Both the position numbers and the translations under genes were made by a program. Shown here piece after piece: positions 53,684 to 62,878 of a stretch of DNA of 64,000 bases. The DNA is taken from contig CAKPAG010000003.1 of assembly GCA_934132895.1 (NCBI GenBank), positions 1-64,000 of the forward strand, written 5' to 3'. How positions within the stretch are numbered: the stretch's first letter is position 1; each line of letters starts with the position of its first letter. The notes under the pieces were generated by a model. The model did not search any database and was not told the origin of the DNA. It saw only the letters and a program-made list of their open reading frames with translations. This DNA is from an uncultured Clostridia bacterium. Lineage in GTDB: Bacteria > Bacillota > Clostridia > TANB77 > CAG-465.

Positions 53684-54024
53684 AAAAAATATTAACAGTG
53701 TTAGCAATATTGATTATATTTTTTATAGCTATAACAATATTTATTGCAATCGACTCTAGTATTATGATAAATTATTATTTTAATGAAATTAATACTGAAG
53801 TGGAGCATAGTCGAGGATTAGGAGTGGCATTTTTACCTGTTATTTCTACATGGAAGTTTACTTTTTTAATGATTATTGTGGCAATAATAGTAAAATTAAA
53901 TAAAAAACTAAATTTACTAATCAAGGTGACTATATATTTTTTACCAGTTCTTTCATTTTATAGTTTCTTTTATGCCACTATTCCAGCTTTAAAACTCATG
54001 AATCTTCTTAATTTACTAAAATAA
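53680..54024 (+). CDS. Small membrane protein, unknown
   Basis: 114 aa from GTG 53680. Membrane segments at about 5-24, 50-70 and 77-100. A charged loop N-T-E-V-E-H-S-R-G-L-G lies between the first two. No family recognised. Coupled to the zinc-ribbon peptide upstream and followed by a terminator. Confidence 0.5.
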   Translation: MKKILTVLAILIIFFIAITIFIAIDSSIMINYYFNEINTEVEHSRGLGVAFLPVISTWKFTFLMIIVAIIVKLNKKLNLLIKVTIYFLPVLSFYSFFYATIPALKLMNLLNLLK

Positions 54025-54069
54025 TAAATACCAAATGTAAATTAATTAAAACTAATTTTTAGCGCATAA

Positions 54070-54103
54070 AGAATGCAAAGAAATAAAACTCTTTGCATTT
54101 TTT
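54070..54103 (+). terminator. Terminator after small membrane protein gene
   Basis: AATGCAAAG pairs with CTTTGCATT, followed by six T. Confidence 0.75.
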
Positions 54104-54151
54104 GCTCCTAATAACATATTTATTTTTCATAATTTTTCTCACTTAATTTAA

Positions 54152-56065
54152 TTATTGGTTACTTTGTAACTCCCATGTACTACCTTTATTTGTAGAGATA
54201 TATGTTTTAGAATCACCACCGTTATAGTCTCCATCGTTTCCTTGCCCAATTTCAAGCGTTAATATACCATTTTTATATGTAGGAATATTATAGTAATCAT
54301 AAACATTATTTTGCTCAATTTCTAAAAGTTCAAACGTTGAGCCACTATTTTTAGTTATATAGAGCTTTGAATAATTTCCACTGGTATGTGGCATTGTTAA
54401 AAATCCTACGTTTTCATCTATAAAAAGTATTTGAGTAGAAGTTTTGAATTCTTCTTCTTGAACGTTTCCTATACCATTAGATACTGTTCTCCAAGTTTTT
54501 CCACCATCAGTGGTTTTTAGTAATTTACCAAAAGCAGTTCCTCCAGCTCTATCTTCAAATTCTAATAAAAATCCTATGTCTTTGTTTATAAAATGAATAT
54601 TTTGAATACCCCAATTTTTATCTATATATGTAGTTTGCCAGTTTTTTCCCATATCGTCAGAGTAGATTAAATAATTTTCATTATCATTTGAATTAAAAAA
54701 TACTGTTTTATATGTATCTATTTGATAATTATAATCATTGTATGAGTTAATTACTCGAGAAAAATCTCCAGGAACATCAACTATGTTCTTTCCATCGTAA
54801 CTTACATACAAATATCCATTTTTTATTGTATATTTATTTGCTTCCACTTGTATATTAGAATAATTATCTAAATTGTCACTTTTATATGTTGTACAATATA
54901 ACTCTTCTTTTTTTGTGTTTTTCATTGAAACTTCACATATAGTAAGAGTACCATCTTTTTTTATTATTAATGTTTTTTCATCAAGTTCACAATTTGAGTT
55001 TAAAGCTACAATATATTTTGGAATTTCATTTTTGTATAGAACAAGTGCTATAGTTCCAAATTGTTTTATATCTGAATTTGAAAAATTTTCTTTTTTATTA
55101 TTTTTCGTAACAACAAAGCCTTTTTCAGTACTACTTAATTTTGTCAATGCTCCAGCACTATCCATTGTTTGCCAATCACCATACATTGTGGTATTTACGT
55201 TATAATAGTCTGTTCTAGTTCTAAAACCATATGTTGCTACATATTCTCTTAAATTTCCATCTCTATCTGTATATGTTACACTACAAATATCATCAGTTAA
55301 CCATTGTATTTTTAGGTCTCCCTTTACTTCAAAGCCTAAAGTTTCTTTTGGTCTTGCAAATATATATAGTTTTACATTTTTATATACAGTAGTTTTACCA
55401 GTTTCAGTATCTTTTTTTAATACTAACTCATTTGATAAATTATTTGAAAAACTTATTATACTTTGTATATTGCTAGTGTTATTTAATGCAAGTATAACGT
55501 TTAAAATATTTAGTAATACTGCTATACAAGTAATTGATATAACTTTTCTTCTTTCTATTTTTTCTTTTTTAAAATGAAATAAAAATATTGTACTTAAAGC
55601 AGCACTTAATATAACAATAAAATTTACAATATAGAAAAAATAATCTATAGTGTATTCAAAGTCATATCTTTTTAGGATGACTAAATATCCTAGTTGTAAT
55701 ATAGTAAATAATATACATATAATTAAAGATACAATACCAATCTTCTTTTTAATTTTATTTCTGCTAATTTTCTTTTTTTCTTTATTTAATTCTATTTCAT
55801 GTAATCTTTCATTTACTAATTTTTCAATATCTATATTATCTACATTTTCTTTTTTACCATATTCAGCATTTAATATTTCTGATACATCAAGATTAAAAGT
55901 TTTGGCTAATATATTAATCATGGAAATATCAGGGAAACTTAAACCTCGTTCCCATTTTGAAATAGCTTTATCTGTTATATTTATTTTTTTTGCTAAATCT
56001 TTTTGTGTCATATTATTTTTTATTCTTAACTCTTTTATAAACTTACCAAATTTTTCATTATCCAT
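54152..56065 (-). CDS. HTH-membrane-beta-propeller sensor protein
   Basis: 637 aa. XRE helix-turn-helix at residues 6-62 (MTQKDLAKKINITDKAISKWERGLSFPD), a basic linker, three or four membrane spans (about 108-130, 138-162, 174-192), then an extracellular domain of about 440 residues. The last third has repeats of the BNR/Ycf48 type (S-D-D-M-G-K-N-W-Q-T; T-T-D-G-G-K-T-W-R-T; T-K-N-S-G-S-T-F; S-T-N-K-G-S-T-W-E), a beta-propeller. A transmembrane one-component regulator sensing outside the cell. Confidence 0.75.
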   Translation of the reverse strand: MDNEKFGKFIKELRIKNNMTQKDLAKKINITDKAISKWERGLSFPDISMINILAKTFNLDVSEILNAEYGKKENVDNIDIEKLVNERLHEIELNKEKKKISRNKIKKKIGIVSLIICILFTILQLGYLVILKRYDFEYTIDYFFYIVNFIVILSAALSTIFLFHFKKEKIERRKVISITCIAVLLNILNVILALNNTSNIQSIISFSNNLSNELVLKKDTETGKTTVYKNVKLYIFARPKETLGFEVKGDLKIQWLTDDICSVTYTDRDGNLREYVATYGFRTRTDYYNVNTTMYGDWQTMDSAGALTKLSSTEKGFVVTKNNKKENFSNSDIKQFGTIALVLYKNEIPKYIVALNSNCELDEKTLIIKKDGTLTICEVSMKNTKKEELYCTTYKSDNLDNYSNIQVEANKYTIKNGYLYVSYDGKNIVDVPGDFSRVINSYNDYNYQIDTYKTVFFNSNDNENYLIYSDDMGKNWQTTYIDKNWGIQNIHFINKDIGFLLEFEDRAGGTAFGKLLKTTDGGKTWRTVSNGIGNVQEEEFKTSTQILFIDENVGFLTMPHTSGNYSKLYITKNSGSTFELLEIEQNNVYDYYNIPTYKNGILTLEIGQGNDGDYNGGDSKTYISTNKGSTWELQSNQ

Positions 56066-56222
56066 GATGTTTCACTCCTTATATTAAAATAATAACATTT
56101 CATGATATAAATTTCAACCGACTGTTGGTAGAATTGATATATTTCATATTAATAAACCGTATTTTTAGCATATATTTTTACATTATTCTTGCGATTTTAA
56201 AAAATTTAGTGTAAAATATATT

Positions 56223-57632
56223 ATGTTAAAAGAGGTGGTACGTTTGTCTTTGAATGTTAAATATCAATATACACATTTTATATATCCATTTGTTGTTGAA
56301 AGATCAGAATATACAAATTTTTTGTCTTCTATTTTATCACAAGAAAAAGATTGGAGTTTGTATATTCATAATTATGAAACAGATAAAGAATCTTATGACT
56401 TTTTTTTACCATATATGAAAAGATTTTTATTCCCTACATTATTTTGGAATTTAGATTATGAAAAACAATTCAAGGCGATGAGCTTAAGTAAAAAAGTATA
56501 TAATATATCAAAACTTTCTTGTATTACATTTGATTATCAGCTTTCAAGTATAAAAACAGGAAGTGTTGAACTTGGTAGAAGATTTGGTGAAATAAACTTT
56601 GATATATCAAGTATTAGGCTTATAGTTTTTAAAGGTGGAATATGCTTTTTAGATATAAAAACTGAAATAGAAGAACCAAGAGAATATATTGATTTTAATA
56701 AACTTCTTGACTTTAATAATAGTTTTAGAAAACTTACTCCAAGAGGAATAGGTAGTTTAAGTAAGCTTACAAAAATGAAGGCAAGAAATATTGATAAAAT
56801 TGAAAATATCGCTATATTTATAAAATCAATAATATCTGGATTTGAAACAAAAGATATAGAAAAAATGTACTATGATAAAATGTTTACATATTCATATGCA
56901 TGTGTTGATGATTGGAAGAAAGAAAATGATTTTGATACTATGAAAAATGATTTCCTTAAATTTCAATATGTTATGAGTAGTAAAAGTAGTGCTATATTTA
57001 ATAAAAATTGTACTACATTATATGAAAACATGTATTCAAGATGGCAGTATTCAATGTTTGGCTTTTCTAAAGAAAGTGGAGTGGTTTTAGTATCTGAAAG
57101 AGAAAAATATAACATCACTAAAATGCCATATAATTTTGAAAAGAAGTATCTATATATGCTGCTTTTAGCGTTATATCAAAGAATAACACTTATGAACTTT
57201 TCTCAAGATTTAGCTAAAAAAGATAAATCTATGGCAAGGTCACTTACAAATAGATTTACTAAGTTTACACATTTTAGCTGGTTTAGTGAGATAACTAATT
57301 CAGAAAATGGAATGGAAATATGGGAAAACTGGGTAAAGGCATTTAAACTTAAAGAACTCTTTGATGAGGTACATAAAGAATATATTGAATATTATGATTT
57401 TGTTAAATCAACAGGTCAAGAAAGATTTAATCTTGTTATTATGCTTACATACGTTGTAAATATAGCCTTTTCGGGTATTTCACTTTTTGCTAACTTGTTT
57501 AATTTTAGAGAGCATTGGTTAGCACCTGTAATACTTGCACTTATGGTTACTGCAATGAGTAGTTACCCTATATTTTTGATAAGTAGGTGGATAAAGCATA
57601 AAATAGAAAATAAAATGGATAACGATATTTAA
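56223..57632 (+). CDS. CorA-like or unrecognised protein with C-terminal membrane hairpin
   Basis: 469 aa if started at ATG 56223; TTG 56244 after GAGGTGG is the better-spaced alternative. A long cytoplasmic region is followed by two membrane spans at about 408-428 and 438-458 (LVIMLTYVVNIAFSGISLFA; WLAPVILALMVTAMSSYPIFLI). This arrangement recalls CorA, but no G-M-N motif precedes the second span. Immediately upstream of acpS by 15 bp, so co-transcribed with acpS and metG. Confidence 0.5.
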   Translation: MLKEVVRLSLNVKYQYTHFIYPFVVERSEYTNFLSSILSQEKDWSLYIHNYETDKESYDFFLPYMKRFLFPTLFWNLDYEKQFKAMSLSKKVYNISKLSCITFDYQLSSIKTGSVELGRRFGEINFDISSIRLIVFKGGICFLDIKTEIEEPREYIDFNKLLDFNNSFRKLTPRGIGSLSKLTKMKARNIDKIENIAIFIKSIISGFETKDIEKMYYDKMFTYSYACVDDWKKENDFDTMKNDFLKFQYVMSSKSSAIFNKNCTTLYENMYSRWQYSMFGFSKESGVVLVSEREKYNITKMPYNFEKKYLYMLLLALYQRITLMNFSQDLAKKDKSMARSLTNRFTKFTHFSWFSEITNSENGMEIWENWVKAFKLKELFDEVHKEYIEYYDFVKSTGQERFNLVIMLTYVVNIAFSGISLFANLFNFREHWLAPVILALMVTAMSSYPIFLISRWIKHKIENKMDNDI

Positions 57633-57647
57633 GAAAGGTGATAAGAC

Positions 57648-58052
57648 ATGTATTGCGGAACAGATATAATTGAAGTAGAGAGAATTAAAGAAGCAATTAA
57701 AAATACAAAAGGATTTAAAGAGAATATATATACTAAAAATGAAATAGAGGACATTGATAATATAAAATCAGATTTAAAATATCAAAGATATGCAGGAAGA
57801 TTTGCAGCAAAAGAAGCAATATATAAAGCTATGTCTAAGCTTCTTATAGAAAATAATTTAAATATGAGTTTTTTAGATGTTGAGATTTTAAATGTAAAAG
57901 AATTAAGCAGAAGACCTAGAGTAATTTTTTTAAAACAGGAAATAATAGAATTAATAGAAAAAGAAAATATAGCTATTGATATTAGTATTTCTCATATAGA
58001 AACAGCAGCAATAGCAAATGCTATAGTAACTAAAGGAGGAAAAAATGAATAA
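57648..58052 (+). CDS. acpS: Holo-[acyl-carrier-protein] synthase
   Basis: 134 aa. G-T-D-I-I-E-V-E-R-I at the N-terminus and R-F-A-A-K-E-A-I-Y-K-A-M in the centre, plus S-I-S-H-I-E-T-A. Transfers phosphopantetheine from CoA to ACP. The final 8 bp overlap metG, whose ribosome site AAAGGAGG lies inside acpS. Confidence 0.93.
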   Translation: MYCGTDIIEVERIKEAIKNTKGFKENIYTKNEIEDIDNIKSDLKYQRYAGRFAAKEAIYKAMSKLLIENNLNMSFLDVEILNVKELSRRPRVIFLKQEIIELIEKENIAIDISISHIETAAIANAIVTKGGKNE

Positions 58053-59982
58053 AAAATATTATATAACAACACCAATATATTATCCAAGCGGTACATTTCA
58101 TGTGGGAACTTGTTACTGTACAGTTATGGCAGATATTATTGCAAGATATAAACGTTTAAGAGGATATGATGTATTTTTTATGACTGGTACAGATGAACAT
58201 GGGCAGAAGATAGAAGGGAAAGCTAAAGAAGAAAATATTACTCCAAAAGAGTATGTTGATAGAAATGCTAGAAAAGCCAAAGAATTGTGGAAAGATTTAA
58301 AAATATCATATGATAAATATATGAGAACAACTGATGAATACCACGTAAAGGCAGTTCAGAAAATATTTGAATATTTACTTAAAAAAGGAGATATATATAA
58401 AGGAGAATATAAAGGACTATATTGTACACCATGTGAATCATTTTGGACAGAAACACAAGCAGTAGATGGTAAATGTCCTGATTGTGGTAGAGAAGTAAAA
58501 GAAGTAAAAGAAGAAAGTTATTTCTTTAAGCTTACAAAATATAAAGATAGATTACTTGAATATTATGAAGAACATCCTGAATTTTTAGAGCCAGAAAAAA
58601 GAAAAAATGAAATGATTAAAAATTTCTTCGAAAAAGGATTAGAAGATTTATGCGTTACAAGAACAACAATAGATTGGGGGATTAGAGTACCATCTGATCC
58701 TAAACATACAATTTATGTATGGCTAGATGCACTTACAAACTATATCACAGCACTTGGATATATGTCAGATGATGATAGTATGATGAAAAAATACTGGCCA
58801 GCAGATTTTCATTTAGTAGGAAAAGAAATATTTAGATTTCATTCTATTATTTGGCCAGCAATTCTTATGGCTTTAGACTTGTCACTTCCAAAAAAAGTAT
58901 TTGGTCATGGATGGCTTGTAGTTGATGGAAATAAAATATCAAAATCTTTCGGAAATTACAAAGATCCAAGAGTATATATAGAAAAAACTAGCGTTGATGC
59001 TTTAAGATATTATTTGGCAAGAGAAGTTATGTTTGGAAGCGATGGTAATTTTTCAGAAGAATTATTCGTTGAAAGAATAAATTCGGACCTTTCTAATGAT
59101 TTAGGAAATTTAGTAAGTCGTGTAACAGCAATGGCTGAAAAGTATAATGATGGAATAATTGAAAATTGTAATTTAACAGAAGATATTGATAATGATTTAA
59201 AAGAAACAATAAGTGAAGCTGTTCAAAATGTTGAAAAATATATGGATACATACAAAATAAACGAAGCAATTTTTGAAATTTGGAAGATTATATCTAAGGC
59301 AAATAAATATATCGATTTATCAATGCCATGGATACTAGCAAAAGAAAATAAAAAGGAAAGATTAAATACCGTTTTATATAATTTAGTAGAAACAATTAGG
59401 ATAGTAGCAATATTAATTCAACCATATTTTGTTGATACACCTGCAAAAATATTTGATTATATAGGTGCCCATGAAAGTATTACAAATTGGGAAGATGCTA
59501 AAGTTTTTGGACTTGTAAAAAATGGTACAAAAGTAAGAAAAGGAGAAAACTTATTCCCAAGGATAGAATATAATAAGGAGTTTTTTAAAGTGGAAGAAGA
59601 AAATAAAGAAATAGAAAAAAAAGAAGAACCTAAAGTAGAAGAAAAAGGGTATATTACAATTGATGAATTAGACAAAGTTGAACTAAAAGTAGGACAAATT
59701 AAAGAAGTATCTAGAGTAGAAAAAGCGGATAAACTATATAAACTTGAAGTAGATGTTGGAGAAGAAACTACAAGAACAATAGTATCTGGTCTTGTACCAT
59801 ATTACAAAGAAGAAGAATTGCTTAATAAACAAGTTGTAGTTGTAACAAATTTAAAACCTGCAAAGCTTAGAGGTATAATGTCTAATGGTATGTTACTTGC
59901 AGCAGGAGATTATGATGTGGTAAAATTGCTTACACTTGATAGCAATGATGGAATACTTGAAAATGGTGCAAATATACACTAA
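58045..59982 (+). CDS. metG: Methionyl-tRNA synthetase
   Basis: 645 aa. HIGH-type F-H-V-G-T at about 18-22, G-T-D-E-H-G, zinc knuckle C-T-P-C...C-P-D-C, N-K-I-S-K-S-F-G-N (KMSKS) at about 295-303, and a C-terminal EMAP-like tRNA-binding domain (residues about 540-645) after an acidic linker. Full length. No in-frame CGG. Terminator follows. Confidence 0.96.
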   Translation: MNKKYYITTPIYYPSGTFHVGTCYCTVMADIIARYKRLRGYDVFFMTGTDEHGQKIEGKAKEENITPKEYVDRNARKAKELWKDLKISYDKYMRTTDEYHVKAVQKIFEYLLKKGDIYKGEYKGLYCTPCESFWTETQAVDGKCPDCGREVKEVKEESYFFKLTKYKDRLLEYYEEHPEFLEPEKRKNEMIKNFFEKGLEDLCVTRTTIDWGIRVPSDPKHTIYVWLDALTNYITALGYMSDDDSMMKKYWPADFHLVGKEIFRFHSIIWPAILMALDLSLPKKVFGHGWLVVDGNKISKSFGNYKDPRVYIEKTSVDALRYYLAREVMFGSDGNFSEELFVERINSDLSNDLGNLVSRVTAMAEKYNDGIIENCNLTEDIDNDLKETISEAVQNVEKYMDTYKINEAIFEIWKIISKANKYIDLSMPWILAKENKKERLNTVLYNLVETIRIVAILIQPYFVDTPAKIFDYIGAHESITNWEDAKVFGLVKNGTKVRKGENLFPRIEYNKEFFKVEEENKEIEKKEEPKVEEKGYITIDELDKVELKVGQIKEVSRVEKADKLYKLEVDVGEETTRTIVSGLVPYYKEEELLNKQVVVVTNLKPAKLRGIMSNGMLLAAGDYDVVKLLTLDSNDGILENGANIH

Positions 59983-59987
59983 TAATT

Positions 59988-60020
59988 AAAGCTAGTGAAT
60001 TTGAAAGTTCACTAGTTTTT
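59988..60020 (+). terminator. Terminator after metG
   Basis: CTAGTGAA pairs with TTCACTAG, followed by five T. Confidence 0.75.
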
Positions 60021-60142
60021 CTATTTCTAATGGTTATGATTAAAATGTCAAAAGATGTATTGTAAATTATTAGTATTTATGGTAAAATTAGATATAGTTA
60101 TATAAATTGCAAGGAGGATTAAGCTTAAAAGCTTTAAAATAT

Positions 60143-60844
60143 ATGGAAGAAAAAGAGGAAATAAAAGATAATAACAAAGAAATAAAAGAAAAAGATTTGA
60201 ATAATTCTAAAACAGATAGTATTATAAAAAAAGTGTTAAGAGAAATAGCAGAATGGATACTTTGTTTTGTTATAGCATACATAATATATTTAGTATTAAA
60301 TTATTTTGTTGGCACTATTTCAGGAGTAAAACAGGTTTCTATGTTGCCAACTGCTAAAGAGGGTGAAAGGCTTTTAATTCAAAGACCTACAATATTCAAA
60401 AAGGAACTAAAATATGGTGATATCATAACATTTGAGGCGCCAAAGGAAGATAATATATATTCAGATGAAATTAGAGAAGATGTTGTGGCAACATACCAAG
60501 AACATCAAGGTATCGATTCATTTATATATAATTTTATCGGAATCGGAAAAATGACATATATAAAAAGAGTAATTGGGTTACCTGGAGATCATATAGTGAT
60601 TGCAGATGATGGGTTTGTGTATAGAAATGATGAAAGGCTTAATGAGAGCTATATAAAAGATGGATTTACAAATCAAATGGGACAGTTTATTGATGTAGTT
60701 GTGCCAGATGGAACAGTGTTTGCAATGGGAGATAATAGGCTTGAGAGTAAAGATTCGAGATATTTAGGATGTATTCCAATATCTAAAATCAATGGATATG
60801 TAATATGTAGAATATGGCCATTTAACAGGCTAGGAAAATTATAG
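60143..60844 (+). CDS. lepB: Signal peptidase I
   Basis: 233 aa from ATG 60143. A consensus AAGGAGG at 60111 is 25 bases upstream and no standard start lies at normal spacing, so the true start is uncertain; AAGCTT/AGCTTT in between could fold. Acidic cytoplasmic N-terminus, one span at about 35-58, then V-S-M-L-P-T (catalytic Ser), Y-I-K-R-V-I-G-L-P-G-D (catalytic Lys) and G-D-N-R-L-E-S-K-D-S-R. Removes signal peptides. holB follows after 9 bp. Confidence 0.9.
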   Translation: MEEKEEIKDNNKEIKEKDLNNSKTDSIIKKVLREIAEWILCFVIAYIIYLVLNYFVGTISGVKQVSMLPTAKEGERLLIQRPTIFKKELKYGDIITFEAPKEDNIYSDEIREDVVATYQEHQGIDSFIYNFIGIGKMTYIKRVIGLPGDHIVIADDGFVYRNDERLNESYIKDGFTNQMGQFIDVVVPDGTVFAMGDNRLESKDSRYLGCIPISKINGYVICRIWPFNRLGKL

Positions 60845-60853
60845 GAGAAGGAT

Positions 60854-61688
60854 ATGTTTGAAGAAATAATAGGTCACAAAGAGCAAATAGAGGTGTTAAA
60901 AGATACTTTGCAGAGTGGAAATATTTCTCATGCATATCTTTTTTCACGGAGAAGAAGGAATAGGAAAATGCAAAATAGCCTTTGAATTCGCAAGAAAAAT
61001 TTTAGGTGTTGAAAATTTAAAAAGTTCGCCAGATTTTAAATATATAGAAAAAAACGAAGAAAAAAAAGATATAGTCATAGAACAAATAAGAAAAGAAATT
61101 GTTGATGATGTATATACAGTGCCTTCAGCATCTGAAAGAAAAGTATATATTATTAATAATGCGGAATGCTTAAATATTGCCGCGCAAAATGCTATACTTA
61201 AGACTTTAGAAGAGCCTCCAAAATATGTTGTGATTATTTTAGTGGCAACAACTGTAAGTAAATTTTTACCTACAATCCTTTCTAGAGTTACCAACATTGC
61301 CTTTAATGGAATACCTAAAGAAGAGCTTAAAATATATTTAAAAAATAATATGAATATAACTTTAAGTGAGGATATTTTAGATTTTGTAAACGGTTCAATA
61401 GGACTTTCACAAAGACTAATTAATGATAATTTAATAGATTCTTTAAAAGATATAGATGAGTTATATAAAAGTATGGTGAAAAAAGATACTATTAATTCAT
61501 TACTTAAAATAGCAAATATAAATTTTAATGAAAAGGTAACTCTTGAATATTTAGAATATATATTGTATAAAAACAATAAATATAGCTGCGTGAAATTTAT
61601 TGAAAAAGCACGAAATAGATTGAAAAGTAACGGAAATTATGATATAGTTATAGATAATATGGTACTAAAAATAATAGACCATATTTAA
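60854..61688 (+). CDS. holB: DNA polymerase III delta' subunit, +1 frameshift at CGG
   Basis: ATG 60854, GGAGAAGG upstream. Zero frame: I-I-G-H-K-E-Q...S-H-A-Y-L-F-S, then codon 32 is CGG (60947-60949) and the frame is lost. Skipping one base gives GGA GAA GAA GGA ATA GGA AAA, restoring H-A-Y-L-F-S-G-E-E-G-I-G-K, the P-loop-like motif found intact in DnaX (H-A-Y-L-F-S-G-T-R-G-T-G-K). The frame then runs to 61688, total 277 aa. Contains A-A-Q-N-A-I-L-K-T-L-E-E-P-P and L-S-R-V. Clamp-loader subunit, essential in bacteria, so functional expression is expected. Confidence 0.9.
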
Positions 61689-61702
61689 AGAAGGAGTAAG
61701 TA

Positions 61703-62524
61703 ATGGAAGATTTAGTAATAGGAGTTAGATTTAAAAGAACTGGAAAACTTCAATATTTTAATCCATTAAAATATACTTTTAAAATAGGTGACAATATAAT
61801 TGCCAAAACAGATAGAGGAAATGAAATCGGTAGAGTTGTAAAAATATTAAAAACAAGTGAGCTTGATAGCAATATAAAAGTAGAAAACATTATAAAACCA
61901 GCTTCAAGAAGAGATTTAGAAAATCAAAAAGAAGCTCAAGAAAAGGCAAAAGAAGCATTAAGTTTTTGTAGAGAAGAGGCAAAAAAACAAAACTTAAACA
62001 TGAAAATATTATCTGCTGAATATACTTTAGATATGTCTAAACTTACTATATACTTTGTATCTGAAGAAAGAATAGATTTTAGAGAATTAGTAAAAGTGCT
62101 TGCAGCAAAGTATAGAGCAAGAATTGAATTAAGACAAATAGGACCTAGAGATGAAGTAAAAGAATTTCCTACTTTAGGCATGTGTGGAAAAGAAGTATGT
62201 TGTAGAACTTTCTTGCAAGACTTTGATCCCGTTACTATAAAAATGGCAAAGGATCAAGGGTTACAAATCAACATGTCAAAGTTATCTGGTGCATGTGGAA
62301 AATTAATGTGTTGTCTGAGATATGAGGAAGATGCATATAAAGAAAATTTAAAAAAATTACCAAAAGTAGGTAGCACAGTTGAAATTAAAGCTGATAGGCA
62401 AAAAGGAAAAGTTACAAGTGTAGATATTTTAAGATTAAAAGTAAAGGTGAAATTTGGAGAAACCAGAGAAGATGAATACTATGAAACATATGATGCAAAA
62501 GATGTTAAATGGGATAGAAATTAA
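61703..62524 (+). CDS. ricT: PSP1/RicT family protein
   Basis: 273 aa. PSP1 domain with I-G-R-V-V-K-I-L, E-E-A-K-K-Q-N-L-N-M, R-A-R-I-E-L-R-Q-I-G-P-R-D-E, then the cluster-binding Cys pattern M-C-G-K-E-V-C-C-R and A-C-G-K-L-M-C-C-L. In Bacillus RicT (YaaT) joins YlbF and YmcA proteins in the Ric complex with Fe-S clusters; a YlbF/YmcA homologue is at 12.6 kb. Follows holB by 14 bp, a conserved order in Firmicutes. Confidence 0.92.
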   Translation: MEDLVIGVRFKRTGKLQYFNPLKYTFKIGDNIIAKTDRGNEIGRVVKILKTSELDSNIKVENIIKPASRRDLENQKEAQEKAKEALSFCREEAKKQNLNMKILSAEYTLDMSKLTIYFVSEERIDFRELVKVLAAKYRARIELRQIGPRDEVKEFPTLGMCGKEVCCRTFLQDFDPVTIKMAKDQGLQINMSKLSGACGKLMCCLRYEEDAYKENLKKLPKVGSTVEIKADRQKGKVTSVDILRLKVKVKFGETREDEYYETYDAKDVKWDRN

Positions 62525-62557
62525 ACAGAAAATAATTAATTTAAGGAGGTGAGTGTT

Positions 62558-62728
62558 ATGGCATTTAAAATAACTGATAAGTGCATTTCATGCGGAGCAT
62601 GTGAGATGGAATGCCCAGTTGGTGCTATTTCTCAAGGTGATGATAAATATGTTATAGATCCAGCAAAATGTATTGAATGTGGAGCATGTCAAGCAGTTTG
62701 CCCAGTTGGAGCACCTGAACAAGAATAA
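62558..62728 (+). CDS. 2[4Fe-4S] ferredoxin
   Basis: 56 aa. Two C-x2-C-x2-C-x3-C-P motifs: C-I-S-C-G-A-C-E-M-E-C-P and C-I-E-C-G-A-C-Q-A-V-C-P. Clostridial-type low-potential ferredoxin for electron transfer in an anaerobe. TAAGGAGGTGA upstream. Confidence 0.95.
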   Translation: MAFKITDKCISCGACEMECPVGAISQGDDKYVIDPAKCIECGACQAVCPVGAPEQE

Positions 62729-62756
62729 ATATAATAAATTGATTTAATATATGATA

Positions 62757-62799
62757 ATAAAGAGGATGTTTGTTTAAATTATAACATTCTCTTTTTTTC
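62757..62799 (+). terminator. Terminator after ferredoxin gene
   Basis: AAAGAGGATGTT pairs with AACATTCTCTTT, followed by T. Confidence 0.75.
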
Positions 62800-62878
62800 T
62801 AAAAATTATAAAAACAATATTGCTAAAAGTAAAAATGTGATATAATGTATACTGTGATAAAAAAATAGAGGTGATAGT

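Noticed and set aside
808..61688. Treating the eight CGG breaks as sequencing or assembly errors
   Set aside because: Errors do not depend on codon phase. Dozens of CGG triplets in other phases within intact genes show no indel, and homopolymer runs, the usual error sites, show none in conserved genes.
808..61688. Treating the eight genes as ordinary pseudogenes
   Set aside because: They include holB and miaA, each has exactly one lesion of one kind, and downstream codons and ribosome-site spacing are well preserved.
808..61688. CGG reassigned to another amino acid in frame
   Set aside because: Reading on in the zero frame leads to a stop within a few codons in seven genes and destroys the family match in holB as well; only a +1 shift restores it.
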